64,000 bases of DNA from NCBI GenBank assembly GCA_026168455.1, contig CM047426.1, positions 45,154,307 to 45,218,306 of the forward strand, written 5' to 3'. Under the pieces are notes generated by a model. That model did not search any database. It was not told the DNA's origin and saw only the letters and a list, made by a program, of their open reading frames with translations. Source of the DNA: Theocolax elegans (taxonomy: Eukaryota; Arthropoda; Insecta; Hymenoptera; Cerocephalidae). Made by a program: the position numbers and the translations under genes. Positions 34,201 through 45,967 of this stretch are shown here, one piece after another. Within the stretch, counting starts at the first letter, position 1. The number at the start of each line of letters is the position of its first letter.

Positions 34201-35929
34201 ATCTATCTATCTATCTCTCTCTCTTTATATCTCATTCTCTCTCTTTATCTATCTCATTTTCTCTCTTTATCTATCTCATTTTCTCTCTCTCTCTCTCTAT
34301 CTCTTTATCTCGCATTCTCTCTCTTTATCTATCTCATTCTCTCCCTCTCAATCTCTTACCCATTCTCTATCTCTCTCCCTCACTCTCTCTCTCTCTCTCT
34401 CTGTCTCCCTAACTCTCCCTCTCTCTCCCTCACACTCCCTGATTCTTACTCACTCTCTCCCACTCACAGTCCCTCATTATTACTCACTCTCACTCTCGCA
34501 CTCCCTCGCTCTCCCTCAATCTTACTCGCTCCCACTCTCGCACTCTATCACTCTCTCTCTCTCTCTCATTCTCGCTCTCGCTCTCTATCTCCCATTCACT
34601 CTTGATTATTCTCTCTCTCTTTCTCTCTATCTTTCATTGACACACTCTTATTCTCTCTCTTTCTCTCTATCTTTCATTCACTCTCTCTTATTCTCTCTCT
34701 TTCACCCTATCTTTCATTCTCTCTCTCATTCTCTCTCTTTCTCTCTATCTTTCAATCTCTATCTTTCATTCTCTCTCTCCTATTCTCTCTCTCTTTCTTT
34801 CTATCTTTCATTCTCTCTCTCTCTTATTCTCTCTCTCTTTCTGTCTATCTTTCATTCTCTCTCTGTTATTCTCTCTCTCTCTCTCTCTCTCTCCATCTAT
34901 TATTCTCTCTCTATATCTCCTTCCATCTATCATTCTCTCTCTCTATCTCTTTATCTATCTCTTTATCTCTAATTCTCTCTCTTTATCTATCTCATTCTCT
35001 CTCTCTGTCTCCCTAACTCTCCCCCCCCACTCCCTCCCACTCCCTCATTCTTACTCACTGTCTCCCTCTCACAGTCCCTCATTATTATTCACTCTCACTC
35101 TCGCACTCACTCGCTCTCCCTCAATCTTACTGGATCCCACTCTCGCACTCTATCACTCTCTCTCATTCTCGCTCTCGCTCTCTATCTCCCATTCACTCTT
35201 TCTTATTCTCTCTCATTTTGAATTCACTGTCTCTTATTCTCTCTCTTTCTCTCTATCTTTCATTCACTCTCTCTTATTCTCTCTCTCTCTTTCTCTCCAT
35301 CTATCATTCTCTCTCTCTCTCCATCTTTCATTCTCTCTCTATCTCTCCTTCCATCTATCTCTCTCTCTCTCCATCTATCATTCTCCCTCTCTCTCTCTTT
35401 ATCTCTCATTCTCTCTCTTTATCTATCTCATTCTCTCTCTGTCTCCCTAACTCTCCCCCCCCACTCCCTCCCACTCCCTCATTCTTACTCACTGTCTCCC
35501 TCTCACAGTCCCTCATTATTATTCACTCTCACTCTCGCACTCACTCGCTCTCCCTCAATCTTACTGGATCCCACTCTCGCACTCTATCACTCTCTCTCAT
35601 TCTCGCTCTCGCTCTCTATCTCCCATTCACTCTTTCTTATTCTCTCTCATTTTGAATTCACTGTCTCTTATTCTCTCTCTTTCTCTCTATCTTTCATTCA
35701 CTCTCTCTTATTCTCTCTCTCTCTTTCTCTCCATCTATCATTCTCTCTCTCTCTCCATCTTTCATTCTCTCTCTATCTCTCCTTCCATCTATCTCTCTCT
35801 CTCTCCATCTATCATTCTCCCTCTCTCTCTCTTTATCTCTCATTCTCTCTCTTTATCTATCTCATTCTCTCTCTCTCTCTATCTCTTTATCTATCTCATT
35901 CTCTCCCTCTCAATCTCTTACCCATTCTC
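34201..35929. repeat. CT-rich array after LINE 2
   Basis: Starts TATCTATCTATC, then mixed TCTC, CTCATT and TCCC repeats. It contains a 434 bp tandem duplication (about 35007-35440 and 35441-35874). Long ORFs are repeat translations. Confidence 0.95.
35007..35874. repeat. 434 bp tandem duplication in simple repeat
   Basis: Two copies, practically identical, each including TCCCCCCCCACTCCC, TTACTGGATCCCACTCTCGC and TCATTTTGAATTCACTGTC, offset 434 bp. Confidence 0.85.
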
Positions 35930-36357
35930 AGAGAGAGAGAGGATGAGAGATAGAGAGAGAGTGAGAATGAAAGATAGAGAGAAAGAGAGTAAGAATAAGA
36001 GATAGAGATTTAAAGATAGAGAGAAGGAGAGAGAATAAGAGAGAGAATGAATGATAGGGAGAAAGAGAGAGAATAAGAGAGAGTCAATGAAAGATAGAGA
36101 GAAAGAGAGAGAGAATAAGACAGAGTGAATGGGAGATAGAGAGCGAGAGCGAGGGAGACAGAGAGAGAGAGAGGGAGAGTTAGGAAGACAGAGAGAGAGT
36201 GAGGGAGAGAGATAGAGAATGTGTAAGAGACTGAGGTGGAGAGAATGATATAGATAAAGAGAGACAATGAGACACAGAGAGATAGAGAGAGAGGGAGAAT
36301 GAGAGATAGAGATAGAGAGGGAGAGAATGAGAGATATAGAGAGAGAATGAGAGATCG
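35930..36357. repeat. GA-rich array
   Basis: At 35929/35930 the pyrimidine array flips to its purine complement. It continues to the 3' end of the minus-strand LINE 3. Confidence 0.95.
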
Positions 36358-37066
36358 ATTGATAACTATATTTATTAGAGCCAAAGTTGATACAACCGGA
36401 TGGCTTTATTCATATAAAATAGAACATATAAAATAAATTAGACAACTAACGAAGAATTAATATAACCGATAATACATATGTAAAATAATAATTCACGCTA
36501 AATTAAAATTAAAATAATCTACGTCGTAAGCATTGGACGTAAAATCGGATAAGTCGCTATCCATCCTCATGGAGAAATTTTTAGAATACATTATAAAAAT
36601 ATTTACATTAGAGCACTCTCTTATTCTAGATATGATATTATCCCACGTTTCCATTGTTAAATAAATAAACGAAGATTTACACGCAAGATTCTTAACATTA
36701 GGTAGGTTAAAAACAGTATTTACTCGTTTGGATCTACGCAATTCAATGCCAACAAAAGCCAGCTTATCGAATAAATATTGAGGTGTTTGGGTGGCCAACA
36801 ATTTATACATAAAAGACCAAGAAATATTTCCGTCGAACATTTAATGGAAGCCAGTTTAGCTGATCATAGAAAGGCTGCAATGCTACCTCACGTTTTAGAT
36901 GAAAAATAAATCTAACAACGGTATTAGACATGCGTTGAACTTTAATATTAAGGTAAGATGGAAGATCTAAAAATACGAGACAAGCATTGTCAAAGTGAGG
37001 AATAATTAAAGCATTAGTCAGCAAAATTCGAGCACGCACAAGGAGACAACTGCCTTTGTAACGCAA
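36358..37066 (-). mobile_element. LINE 3: minus-strand 3' fragment
   Basis: Reads from the GA array at 37066 down to 36358, with TAATAAATATAGTTATC at its 3' end followed by GA (TCTC on its sense strand). It is a more diverged relative of LINEs 1 and 2. Confidence 0.7.
36493..37066 (-). pseudogene. LINE ORF2 C-terminal region, diverged
   Basis: Two overlapping frames. 37066-36803 has LLTNALIIPHFDNACLVF and LQPFYDQLNWLPLNVRRKYF, equivalent to the FPHFDYACAV and VTPYRLxLxWLSxESRR blocks. 36840-36493 continues the tail. One frameshift joins them near 36820. Lower similarity to LINE 1 suggests a separate subfamily. Confidence 0.65.
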
Positions 37067-37193
37067 AGAGAGAGATTGAGAGAGAGAGAATGAGAGAGAG
37101 TATGAGAGATAGAATCAGAGAACGAGAGATACAGAGCGAGAGAGAGAATGAGGGAGACTGAGGGAGTGCGAGAGTGAGAATGAGAGAGAGAAT

Positions 37194-37226
<33 letters not shown>

Positions 37227-37560
37227 AAATAGAGAGAGAGAGAAAGAGAAATAGAGAAAGAGAGTGAGAGAGAATGAGAGAGAGAAAGAGAGAGACAATG
37301 AGAGAGAGAATGAGAGAGAGAAAGAGAGAGAGAATGAGAGAGAGAATGAGAGAGAGAAAGAGAGAGAGAATGAGAGATAGAGACAGAGAACGAGAGGTAC
37401 AGAGCGAGTAAGAATGAGGGAGAGTGAAGGAGTGCGAGAGTGAGAATGAGAGTCTGTGTGAGGGAGAAAGAGAATGAGAGAGAGAATGAGAGATAGAGAC
37501 AGAGAGAGATGGAGAGAATGAGAGATAGAGAGAAAACGAAAGTTAGAGTAATAGAGTGCA
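37067..37560. repeat. GA-rich array
   Basis: GAGAGA/GAATGAGA repeats. Minus-strand S/L-rich ORFs are translations of it. Confidence 0.95.
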
Positions 37561-37570
37561 AGAGTAAGAG

Positions 37571-37611
37571 CTAGGTCCCGGTTCAAATCCGGGCTGAAGC
37601 TGTTTTCATTG
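37571..37611 (+). pseudogene. tRNA 3'-half fragment
   Basis: A perfect T arm, CCCGG-TTCAAAT-CCGGG, is followed by an acceptor-like CTGAAGC and TTTT. The 5' half is replaced by GA repeat. It could be the tail of a tRNA-derived SINE. Confidence 0.5.
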
Positions 37612-38440
37612 AAATTTCGAAAATGTCTGAAGAGTTGAATTTTATTTTTGATACAAGAAATTATAAGAATATTGCATTTTTCAAGGTTTTCTCGGTGACA
37701 TGTTGTTATAATAACTTGAAGCTTTGTAAAATGATAGATAATTACATAACGGAGGGCAACTAACTCCTGTTTTTGCGTAAATTTGTGTTTATTAATTGTT
37801 ATAAGTAAATTAGTTGTTTTTTCGTCTGCTATTTTCTGGTGCGAAATTTGTATTTGTAATTGAGTATGATACCCACTTAAATAAGTTATCAAGCGACATA
37901 AAAAGGTTTAAAACGTATAATGAACGAAAAATTGCTGAAATGAGTTTTTGGTATGACATCTTACCTTGGATATGATCTGAGATCTCCAGTGAAATTTTTT
38001 AATGGGGATATATATATATATATATATATAAGTAAACAATATATCAAAAATTGTAAAAACAAATCGTTATTTCTATTTGAACTTCTAATATTTGTCATCC
38101 TAGTACATGTGGTATTTTAAATTCTAATTGGAATGTTATAATTAATAATTTATTAATATGAATCGATCTATTATGAATTATATAGAGTTTATCAGGTATT
38201 AATGTAAATAATAATATTAGAATTAATTATTGGGAATAACAAAAATTGTTAATGATATATATATAGTAAAAATGATCATTCTTCTATTAATTATTACGGA
38301 TTTATCCCAACAAATTATATAATTGTAATATTTATTTAATTACTAGTACTATAAATTATTTTACTAAATAGTTTTTAAAAAGTAATTTTTTTAATATTAC
38401 ATTTCATGTAATTTGATGGTAAAGAATTATTATGTTAACA
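37612..38440. other. Mostly unassigned
   Basis: AT-rich. A minus-strand open stretch at 37892-37612 (MITYLSGYHTQLQIQ...) has no recognisable motif and runs into simple repeat. TA repeat at about 38010-38030. Confidence 0.25.
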
Positions 38441-38451
38441 ATACTATTTAA

Positions 38452-38479
38452 CTGCGAGCGAAGCGAGCATTTTGGCTAG
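38452..38479 (+). mobile_element. Second type of Helitron-like terminus
   Basis: The hairpin GCGAGCGAAGCGAGC is followed by a short spacer and CTAG before T, the classical Helitron 3' layout, about 90 bp upstream of the double-hairpin terminus. Confidence 0.5.
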
Positions 38480-38571
38480 TTTTAAATAAATTAATTGCGA
38501 AAAACCTTTTTCGAAATTAAAAATAGTGGGTTGGCGCGTGAAGCGCGCAGGGGGGCGAAGCCCCCCTAGTA
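38480..38571 (+). mobile_element. Helitron-like double-hairpin terminus
   Basis: GGTTGGCGCGTGAAGCGCGC plus GGGGGGCGAAGCCCCCC and CTAG: the same end as copy A, here with only ~90 bp of matching subterminal sequence. Confidence 0.6.
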
Positions 38572-38640
38572 TATGTATATATTATATATTCATTATTATT
38601 ATATATTTAAAAAATTTGTATAAAATGATAATGATTTGAA

Positions 38641-39725
38641 TTAATATGCAACTATTTCAGGATAAACTATATTTTGTGTTTTTTTTACGAAGTATTTGTT
38701 TTTTGATTTATAAATTAATATATTATTATTTAAAAATATTTTTAAATTATCTTTTGATGTTCTTGACAAAGCTACATATAATTGACCATGGCTGAATATA
38801 GGTGTATTTAAATACAAACCAACTTTGTTATAGGATTGACTTTGAGTTTTATTTATAATCATAGCACGTGAGCGGGAGGTGTGGAACATTCGGTTTTGGT
38901 GTTTGGACCTACGCAATGTGACCTAAACACCCAAAAAGTATGTTTCAATGCACCGGTCGTCTCGTGGAAGGTTTTCCTATAATTATAGGTTTTCCCATAA
39001 TTATAGGTTTTCTCTTCCTCACAGGCATAACTCTGGGCGAATGCGAGGTGGAGGGGTTATTTAAGGAGGGCTAATAAGCACCCACACAGAGGTGGTGAGT
39101 GAACACCATAAAAACCCGAAAAGCGGGTATATGGTAGGAAGTGCCAAAAAAGGGGCACAAAAACAGAAATAAACAAATATTACTTTATTTTTTAATGTTG
39201 GGTCATTAGGATTAACCTTTAGCCCGAAGATTTATGTTATTAAAACATTAACACAATAATAAATAGCATTGGTTTTTCTTTAACATTATTTTGTAATTCA
39301 TATTTTTCACTCATTTTTTTAATTTTAAATTTTCATTTAATGATAACTTTGAGAAATATGACTATAATCTATTCTTTTGACATACGTTTCAATAATTTTA
39401 GTTGCATTCCCATGTGGTACTATTGGTAATGTTTATCCAAAGTCACTAGAAGTTACGGTAACTTTTCCTCCAGCAGGAAAGTCGTTTTTACATACATCTC
39501 GTAAAAATTTATCAATTGCTTCGAAAGCATATCTAGAAACCATTGAAATTTCATCCCAAATTACACTTTTAATATTTTTAAATTATTTCCATAATTTGAA
39601 TTAGGACTAATATTACACGTCCTTTTTCAACAATGTTTAATAGCAACTTGAACGTACTATGCACAGTTTTGCCATTAATTAATAAGTCAGCAGCAATACC
39701 AGTCGAAGCCGTTGTAATAAAAGAA
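38641..39725 (-). pseudogene. Helitron Pif1-like helicase, interrupted
   Basis: Reading from 39725 downward: TASTGIAADLLINGKTVHST (motif Ia region), VIWDEISMVSRYAFEAIDKF (Walker B), FPAGGKVTVTSSDFG, a TAA where glutamine of the GDFRQTLPVIP motif is expected, then TLPIVPHGNA. After an inserted repeat (38868-39185), AMIINKTQSQSYNKVGLYL and SHGQLYVALSRTSKDNLKI (motifs V/VI) run to a stop at 38641. The Rep nuclease part is not visible. It is a clear but dead autonomous Helitron relic. Confidence 0.85.
38868..39185 (+). repeat. Dispersed repeat, copy 2, inside helicase
   Basis: Same family as 15595-15930 (CGTGAGCGGGAGGTGTGG, CTACGCAATGTGACCTAA). Its insertion point is just upstream of the AMIINKTQ codons of the Helitron helicase. 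Confidence 0.65.
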
Positions 39726-39928
39726 GTATTTATTGACATTAAATATCTAATAATTATAATATTTATAATTCACTTTGACGTTATCCTACAATGTAGTAGA
39801 ATTGAAACGTATACATCGTTTTTACGAAGGTATTTAATTTTTATTTTGTGCTGTAAGTGTGTGGTTGAAGTTTTGTTCATTTATATATTATTCTTATGCA
39901 AATTCTGTTGTTTCTTGTTAATAAACAA

Positions 39929-39968
39929 TGCCTGAAGAGGTCTGCAAACCAGCGGACGAAACGTTGCA
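39929..39968 (+). ncRNA. Hammerhead-like motif, PLE terminus
   Basis: UGC-CUGAAGA-G-GUCUGC, loop AAACCA, GCGGAC-GAAAC-GUU-GCA. It has a canonical CUGANGA core, a 6 bp stem II with one G-U pair, and stem I of three pairs. It closely resembles 6672-6714. No PLE coding sequence is adjacent, so it is a solo terminus. Confidence 0.55.
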
Positions 39969-39989
39969 CGATATTTTAAATTGAGAATA

Positions 39990-41560
39990 AGAGTTTTTTT
40001 ATTCCTTGTTTAACTTGGTTTGACCCTCAAAGATCGACACCTCCTTCTTTTTTGAACCTACAATGGAGGGTGTACAAAATTTACTATTTATATTATAGTA
40101 AAAGCTGCCTTAACTATAAGAACGATGGTCTGCTGGGGATCACATTATATTTAATAAATAATAAGAGAAACAAATTTCTTTTATATATATTATACATATA
40201 CAAGTTTCTTATTCAAATATTATTTAATTAATTGAACAAATATTTTCTATTTGAAAATATTTATATCTGATTTTATTTTATTTTAGGAGATAAACCTACA
40301 CATCCTTTCTCCACATTCACACAACATTTATTCTATAATTACAAAGAGGTAATTTTATTTAAAAAAATCTATAAAGGGTGGTATATTTTAACAAATTTAA
40401 TCATCTTATATTATATTAACTTGATATCACTTTGAATCTAATTTTTGTCATTTTTTTTATTTTATCTTTGTCCTTCAAGACTGTTTGACGTTTTATTTTA
40501 TTCATTTAACTTTTTTTTTGTTATTTTTATTTTTGTTGAAACTACCTATTATCAACGTTGCTAACGAACGGAACCACTTCAAAGGCAATTATTGTTTAAT
40601 AATTTGTACGATAAAACAGAACGTTGCAAACTTGTCCGTGATCTTGAACTTAACTTTGAAGGATAACTTTATTTTTTTAAATGGTAGTCCCTATTTCTGA
40701 CCCTGGATTGGAAAAGAGGGAAGAATTTCACGTAAATTTGTAAATTTTGTAGAGGTCAAATTTTGTTTTGTGGTCATTCTGAGGGTCATCAAGAGGTCGG
40801 CAGAAGATCCGATATCTCGGTATCTCCCCCTTCCCCTATCTCCGAAACTACAAACTTTACGGGGAAATGACCGCAACAAAATTGTAGCGTTTTCGGCAAA
40901 GAAGTTGAGCGTGACCTTGAACTAGATTATGAAGGTTATTTGAAGGTCACGTCAATTTTTCAAATAGAATGCCCCGCCTTTGTTCATCAATCCTGATAGC
41001 TCATGAAATTCTGCGTACGACAGTATGTATCATGCTGTGTATCGAAGGTCATTCCAAGGCATTTGATAGGTCAAGAACCATTGTGACTTGCTTTCCCGGT
41101 TGTTTAAGAACTCATTATGGTAAAGAATTAAAAAAATGGAGGGATCCAATGGGAAACTTGAATTTAACCCTAAGCTCAATATTTAAGGTATTTTGAGGTT
41201 AGGTCGACTTTTTTTTTAAATGAATACTTCCTCTACTTTATTGCAATTTCGGAAAATATAGGAAATTCTGCGTTTAAATACGTGTACGATGGTCTGACTA
41301 TGAGACACATAAAGTTAAAGGTCAAACGAGCAAAACTCGAAAAATATAATTATTTTAAGTAAAAGTTTCGTGCTGTTTTTACGTGCTTTTCTTCTTTTTA
41401 AACATTGGCAGCTCATATAATAGTAAGCGTTGATAGTTTGTATGTAGCGATTATCTATCGGCCATCAAAGATTGCCTTTGTGGGTAAATCAGACTTTTTA
41501 AATAATCTCCTCATATTTAGTCTTGATTATACTAAAAAAATTTATCATCAAAATTTATTC
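39990..41560. other. Unassigned, TGACCTTGAA-type repeats at 40640-41350
   Basis: 40640-41350 is a low-copy-looking repeat with several GACCTTGAA, GAAGGTCA and AGGTCAA strings. Otherwise AT-rich. ORFs are not supported. Confidence 0.4.
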
Positions 41561-42121
41561 TGTTTTTTGGTAAATTAATAGTTCATAAAATTTTAACAAT
41601 CTTGTTGATATTCTTTTATTATTATTAATCGTATTACTTGGAATATCATCTTTTTTATTAAAATTTATTTGAGCTTCACTATCTATTAGAAATTTACATT
41701 TTTTATTTGGAATTAAATCATCATCTCATATGTGTTGTAATAAATTTTCAATATTAATACGTAATTTTGTAAATTATCCGTATTCGTAACGGGATTATTA
41801 ATTGTATTATATCGTTCTTCAATAAAATCTTGATTCGTAACAATTTGCAAATAGTAGGTCGTTCAGTGACTTGTCTTTATTCACTCCTACGTACTCAAAT
41901 TCGAAAGAGTACTCTTGTTTCCTTGAGTGTTCTTGCTGACTATTACGATTTTTAGTTAATGTTACGGTTACTAATGGACAATTTTCTAATGAAAAATTCG
42001 ACTCTCCACAAAAATTACAATTGTTTAATTTTTCTTTTTGATTAAAATATATATTACGATTATGTTCACTTAAACCGCTTTTTCAACAAATTATATATTC
42101 TGTAATAAAAGGGCATTGATC
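41561..42121 (-). pseudogene. Cys-rich ORF, 3' part, split by hAT
   Basis: Minus strand from 42121 downward reads CPFITEYIIC, then NNCNFCGESNFSLENCPLV with CxxC pairs, then Asn/Lys-rich sequence with stops. It continues the frame of 54404-54850 across the hAT. It could be the zinc-finger N-terminus of the same old Helitron whose helicase lies at 38641-39725, but no diagnostic motif proves that. Confidence 0.4.
42114..42121. repeat. hAT target-site duplication, left
   Basis: CATTGATC; the right copy at 54404-54411 is CATTCATC, one substitution apart. Eight bases is the hAT length. Confidence 0.8.
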
Positions 42122-42250
42122 TAGGGCTCTTACTTTTACGAAGCTTCGTCTCTTCGAAACTTCGAAGTATTCGAAGAAACGAAGACGACTTCGGGTTTCC
42201 GAAGAATCGAAGGATCCGAAAGATCGAAGTTACGAAGCCTTCAAAATATT
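42122..42250. repeat. hAT left terminal and subterminal repeats
   Basis: After the TIR come many GAAGC/TTCGAA/GAAACGAAG motifs in both orientations, typical of transposase-binding subterminal repeats. Confidence 0.7.
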
Positions 42251-42435
42251 AACTTTTTAAAAAGTTGATAACAAAAATAAATATTTTATGAATGTAATAG
42301 TGCAAAACAAGATTTTATAAGATAATTTAAATTTTAACGAAAATTTACATTATAAATTATATAAATAATACCTTAATAATCAAAGGTTTAATACCTTTTT
42401 AAACCACAAATAATATAAAAATAACATCTTAAATA

Positions 42436-44103
42436 TTACAAATAATTCCTGTTTTGATAAAGAAATGTAGCTGTAGCAACATTTTCTGAATTTAGACAAT
42501 TGCGCTTTGACGTAACAATATTTCCAGTCGTTGAAAACACCCTTTCTGATGCTACTGAGCTGGCGGGAATACATAAATATTTTTTAGCCAGTTGAGCTAC
42601 TAATGGAAATTTATTTTTATGCGATTGCCACCATTCAAGTGGATCCATGTTCATATCAATCTCTGCTTCAGCTTTGTACATATTTAATTGTTGAACAGCT
42701 GCTGTAAGTTGCCCACTTTCAGCACGCTTAAAAATAAAATCGTATCCACTAGCTTTTTTTACTTCGATCGCAGTACTTTCGACAGCATTTAAAGCTATTA
42801 ATTCACGTTCAATTTCTTCTCTTATATGCATTCTATATTGTTCTGTCTCAAAAAGCATTTGTTTAAACCAAGGATCGAGAAATGAGGCTTTTCCAGACAC
42901 TTCAACAATATTTTGTGTCTTCCATTCCAAATTAAATCGCTTTGCTAACTCCAAGGTTAATTGTTCAATGACAGGTATAATTAAATTTTCTTCCTTGTAT
43001 TTGCTTATTGCAGGAGTTAAATGATTGTTAATTATACCATGCATAATGGGTTTTACTGCAGATAGAAGCCCTGCAGATAAAAGACTAGTGGCAACTTCAA
43101 AAGGTTTTAGGATATCTACTAATATTTCTAAGACCGTCCAATCCTTTTCCAACATTTCTAAAGATAGTATTTATTTATGATTTGTTACTGATTTGTCAGT
43201 GAGTACATTTAAGATAGCACTGCGATTTTCAACTAGTCTTTCTGCCATGCTTAAAGTAGTATTCCACCTAGTGCAAACATTTTGTACTAACTTTAGTTTT
43301 GGCAATCCTAGTTGCTCTTGTTTTTTTCCAAGCTTTTTGAAGCGATAACGGAGTGTCGAAAGTGAGTGACAATTTTGCTTGCTTTGTTTAAAACGTTACA
43401 TACGCTACCTTTTTTCAATGCATTTTGCACGACCAAATGTAGTTTATGAGCAGCACAAGTGACGTCATTATCAACAAATAGTAAGAGATTTACTGCTAAT
43501 ACAATATTACTTGCGCTGTCATTTGTAATAGCTACTAATTTATTATCTATATTAAATTGCGTAGTAACAATTAATAAAGCATCTGCAAGATTTTCTGCCG
43601 TGTGACGCTCATCAAGTTCATTTGTACAGAGGGTAAAAGTATGCGCTTTCCATTCGTTATCAATGATATGAGCATTGATATTCATGTAACCTTCCTGAGA
43701 CCTTGACGTCCAACAATCGGTATCTAGAGCGACATAAGAAGATTCATCAAGTTGATTTTCAATCTTACGTTTAATTTGCTCTTCTATTATGCGTAGACGA
43801 CGAAGTATTGTTTCGCTGCATGGACAGTTATAATTTGGTTCCAATACCTTCATAAACTCTTGAAAACCAGAAGAGGAGACAATACTGAATGGTAACTTAT
43901 TTACAGATATTAGTTTTGCTATAGATTGCGTAATAATCTCCGAACGTTCTTTACTAAGTATCGCCGATTTCGAACGAGCTGATGCTCTGCGTGCACGCTT
44001 CTTAGGTGTATTTAAAAAATCGTCATTTTGAAAATTGTACTCGGTCAGTGAATCTATTGAATTATTTAAATTTTCGCAGCATTCTGAATCGTTTTCAAGT
44101 AAT
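42436..44103 (-). pseudogene. hAT transposase, catalytic and hATC domains
   Basis: The exon begins after an AG acceptor at 44105-44104. The RNase H-like fold shows ALDTDCWTSRSQEGYMNI and ITNDSASNIVLAV with the first two catalytic aspartates, CAAHKLHLVVQNAL, and RW downstream of a frameshift in an A-run near 43310. A TAA at about 43166 precedes the second open part 43155-42436, which ends in the hATC dimerisation block, with YLCIPASSVASERVFSTTG near its C-terminus. Similar to ZBED-type transposases. Two lesions make it nonfunctional unless they are sequencing errors. Confidence 0.85.
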
Positions 44104-44324
44104 CTGTAAATAGAAGTCAAACAAATTAATAAATAAATTAATAATAATCATATTAATAATATTAGTTTGCGATAATTTATTGTTTAAAAATATATAAATA
44201 TATTGAACTTAATTAAATAGTAATAAATTTGATGATATAAATAACGGTAATGTTATAGATGATAGACTTGAACAATTAACTGTTTAAATATATATTTTAT
44301 ATATATATATAAATATATATATAT

Positions 44325-45398
44325 TGTAAAGGTAAGCTACATACTCTTATGCGTATGAAGCTATACCTTATAACGAGCGCGAGTGACGATCGGAAAAGCT
44401 CGTAGGTGATCGGGAAAGCCCGCGCGTAAGCCGCGTAAGGACTAATAATGGTCCGACGCGCAAGCTGACTTAGGAGAGTATATAGAGAGTTTATGCGAGT
44501 CATCGTAGATAGACACGTCGCCGGTAACGCCTTCCTTGATATTTCGCGGCATGAGAACAAGAATCGTTATCGCGGATTCTTGCTCGGGTTCTGGGTTTCG
44601 CGCCGTGAAGAGTGAGTGACTTGGTGGAGTGAGCGTGCTGGTGTTAAGTGCACAGCTCCAGCGACTCCCAGGAACCTGCGAGGACGGCGAAGTTGCCGCG
44701 CGCGAGAGCCCGACGGAGAGAGGGAAAACAGGGCGAAGTCTAACGCATCGACGGGGAGAATCGAGATTTAAGGTACGTGGTGCACCACTCGCGAGCCGCC
44801 GAAGCCGTAAAGACTCTCTCTTTACGGCTATAACTATAAGTTCGGGATCGGCGGATCTCGCCCGAGCGCGACGGCGAGGTAGCAAACGGGCGACCGCGTA
44901 CGCGTGCTAGAAAAAGAGATAGTGCGAGTAACCCCGGTGGTTACACCTCGTCGCGAGACCTCACGCGGCCTATATACGGCTTTTGTTAAATCTTTGATCT
45001 TTGTTAAACTTTGTTTATATTTCTTTAACTTGAATAAAAATTCATATGTAATCAATATCCGAATACGAGTTTGATTATTGATTACCGGCGTACATCATTC
45101 CCGTTATCCCGAATACCGCCCTCTCCGTTTCAGGAGCGGCCGAGGTAAACTTACCGCGAATTTATCCCTTTTATTCGCGGTCCTTTTCAGCTCACGACGT
45201 TTTAGCTGTACAAAGACGCGAGATCGGCAAGTGATCTCGCGGTTGTTAACGGACATCGCAACGGTAGGTCGTGCGCGGGGTTCACTGATTTGAATCCGCC
45301 GCGCACTCTCGGAGCACCGCCTAGGTAGTATAACTAGGCAGTGCCGTAGCAACCGATCCCTTGACCCCTACCGACGCGAAAGATTGTACTCCGTTACA
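44325..45398 (+). repeat. Gypsy 5' LTR
   Basis: 1,074 bp, TGTAAAGG...CCGTTACA. It differs from the 3' LTR at nine positions by my count, about 0.8%, indicating recent insertion. A primer-binding-like TGGCGCCCAG starts 2 nt after it. ORFs inside are not genes. Confidence 0.95.
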
Positions 45399-45967
45399 AC
45401 TGGCGCCCAGCCCACTTGCCAGAAGAGACGAAGTAGTTTATCTTCGCCTGGCTCATCTTGGACCGAAGTCGGTCATAAACTCCCATCCCCACCACCACAG
45501 TCCCGGTGGATTTCCCCGCGAGAACGTCAAAAGTGCGGAGGTACGACTGTAGGAGAAAAGCCTGTGTTTCTCCGTCCACAGTGTGTATACATATACGCAG
45601 TACACCTCCAAAAGTTGGCACTAGACGTAGGGGAGCTTGAGTTTCTGGGATCTCAAGCGTGGTGGTGCAAACGCACGGCTATCCCTAACGAGGCTCCCGG
45701 TGCTCAGAAAATGGTCTTCTTGACACCGGTCGAGCAGGGACAACCTTCGCCTCTCTAGCCCAGGTGATCGAAAGTGATCAAACGGCTCCCCGAGGGCGTA
45801 GGTCGCGTTTGGGTGGGGGATATAACGGGTACGGATTTTCGAGTGTCGGCGCAGGTTAGGTCCCTGAATTATCGGCGACGTTCGTCGATAGGACCAAGTC
45901 GACTAGCCGGGATAATTGCGAATGGTAGCGCAGTGGTGAGGCTTCTGCCTCGCGCTCCCGGGATCGT
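45399..45967 (+). other. Gypsy leader with tRNA-like segment
   Basis: Untranslated leader, matched by the decayed copy at 13460-14030. GGTAGCGCAGTGGTGAGGC and CTTCTGCCTCGC at 45925-45955 look like the 5' half of a tRNA. Most of gag that should follow is absent. The ORFs in the leader are not supported. Confidence 0.55.

Noticed and set aside
36010..36384. Coding extension of LINE 3 downstream of its stop
   Set aside because: It is GA repeat beyond the LINE 3' end.
44442..44910. Opposed ORFs in the Gypsy LTRs (also 50324-50792)
   Set aside because: They lie wholly in LTR sequence, occur identically in both LTRs and have no retroviral or host motif.
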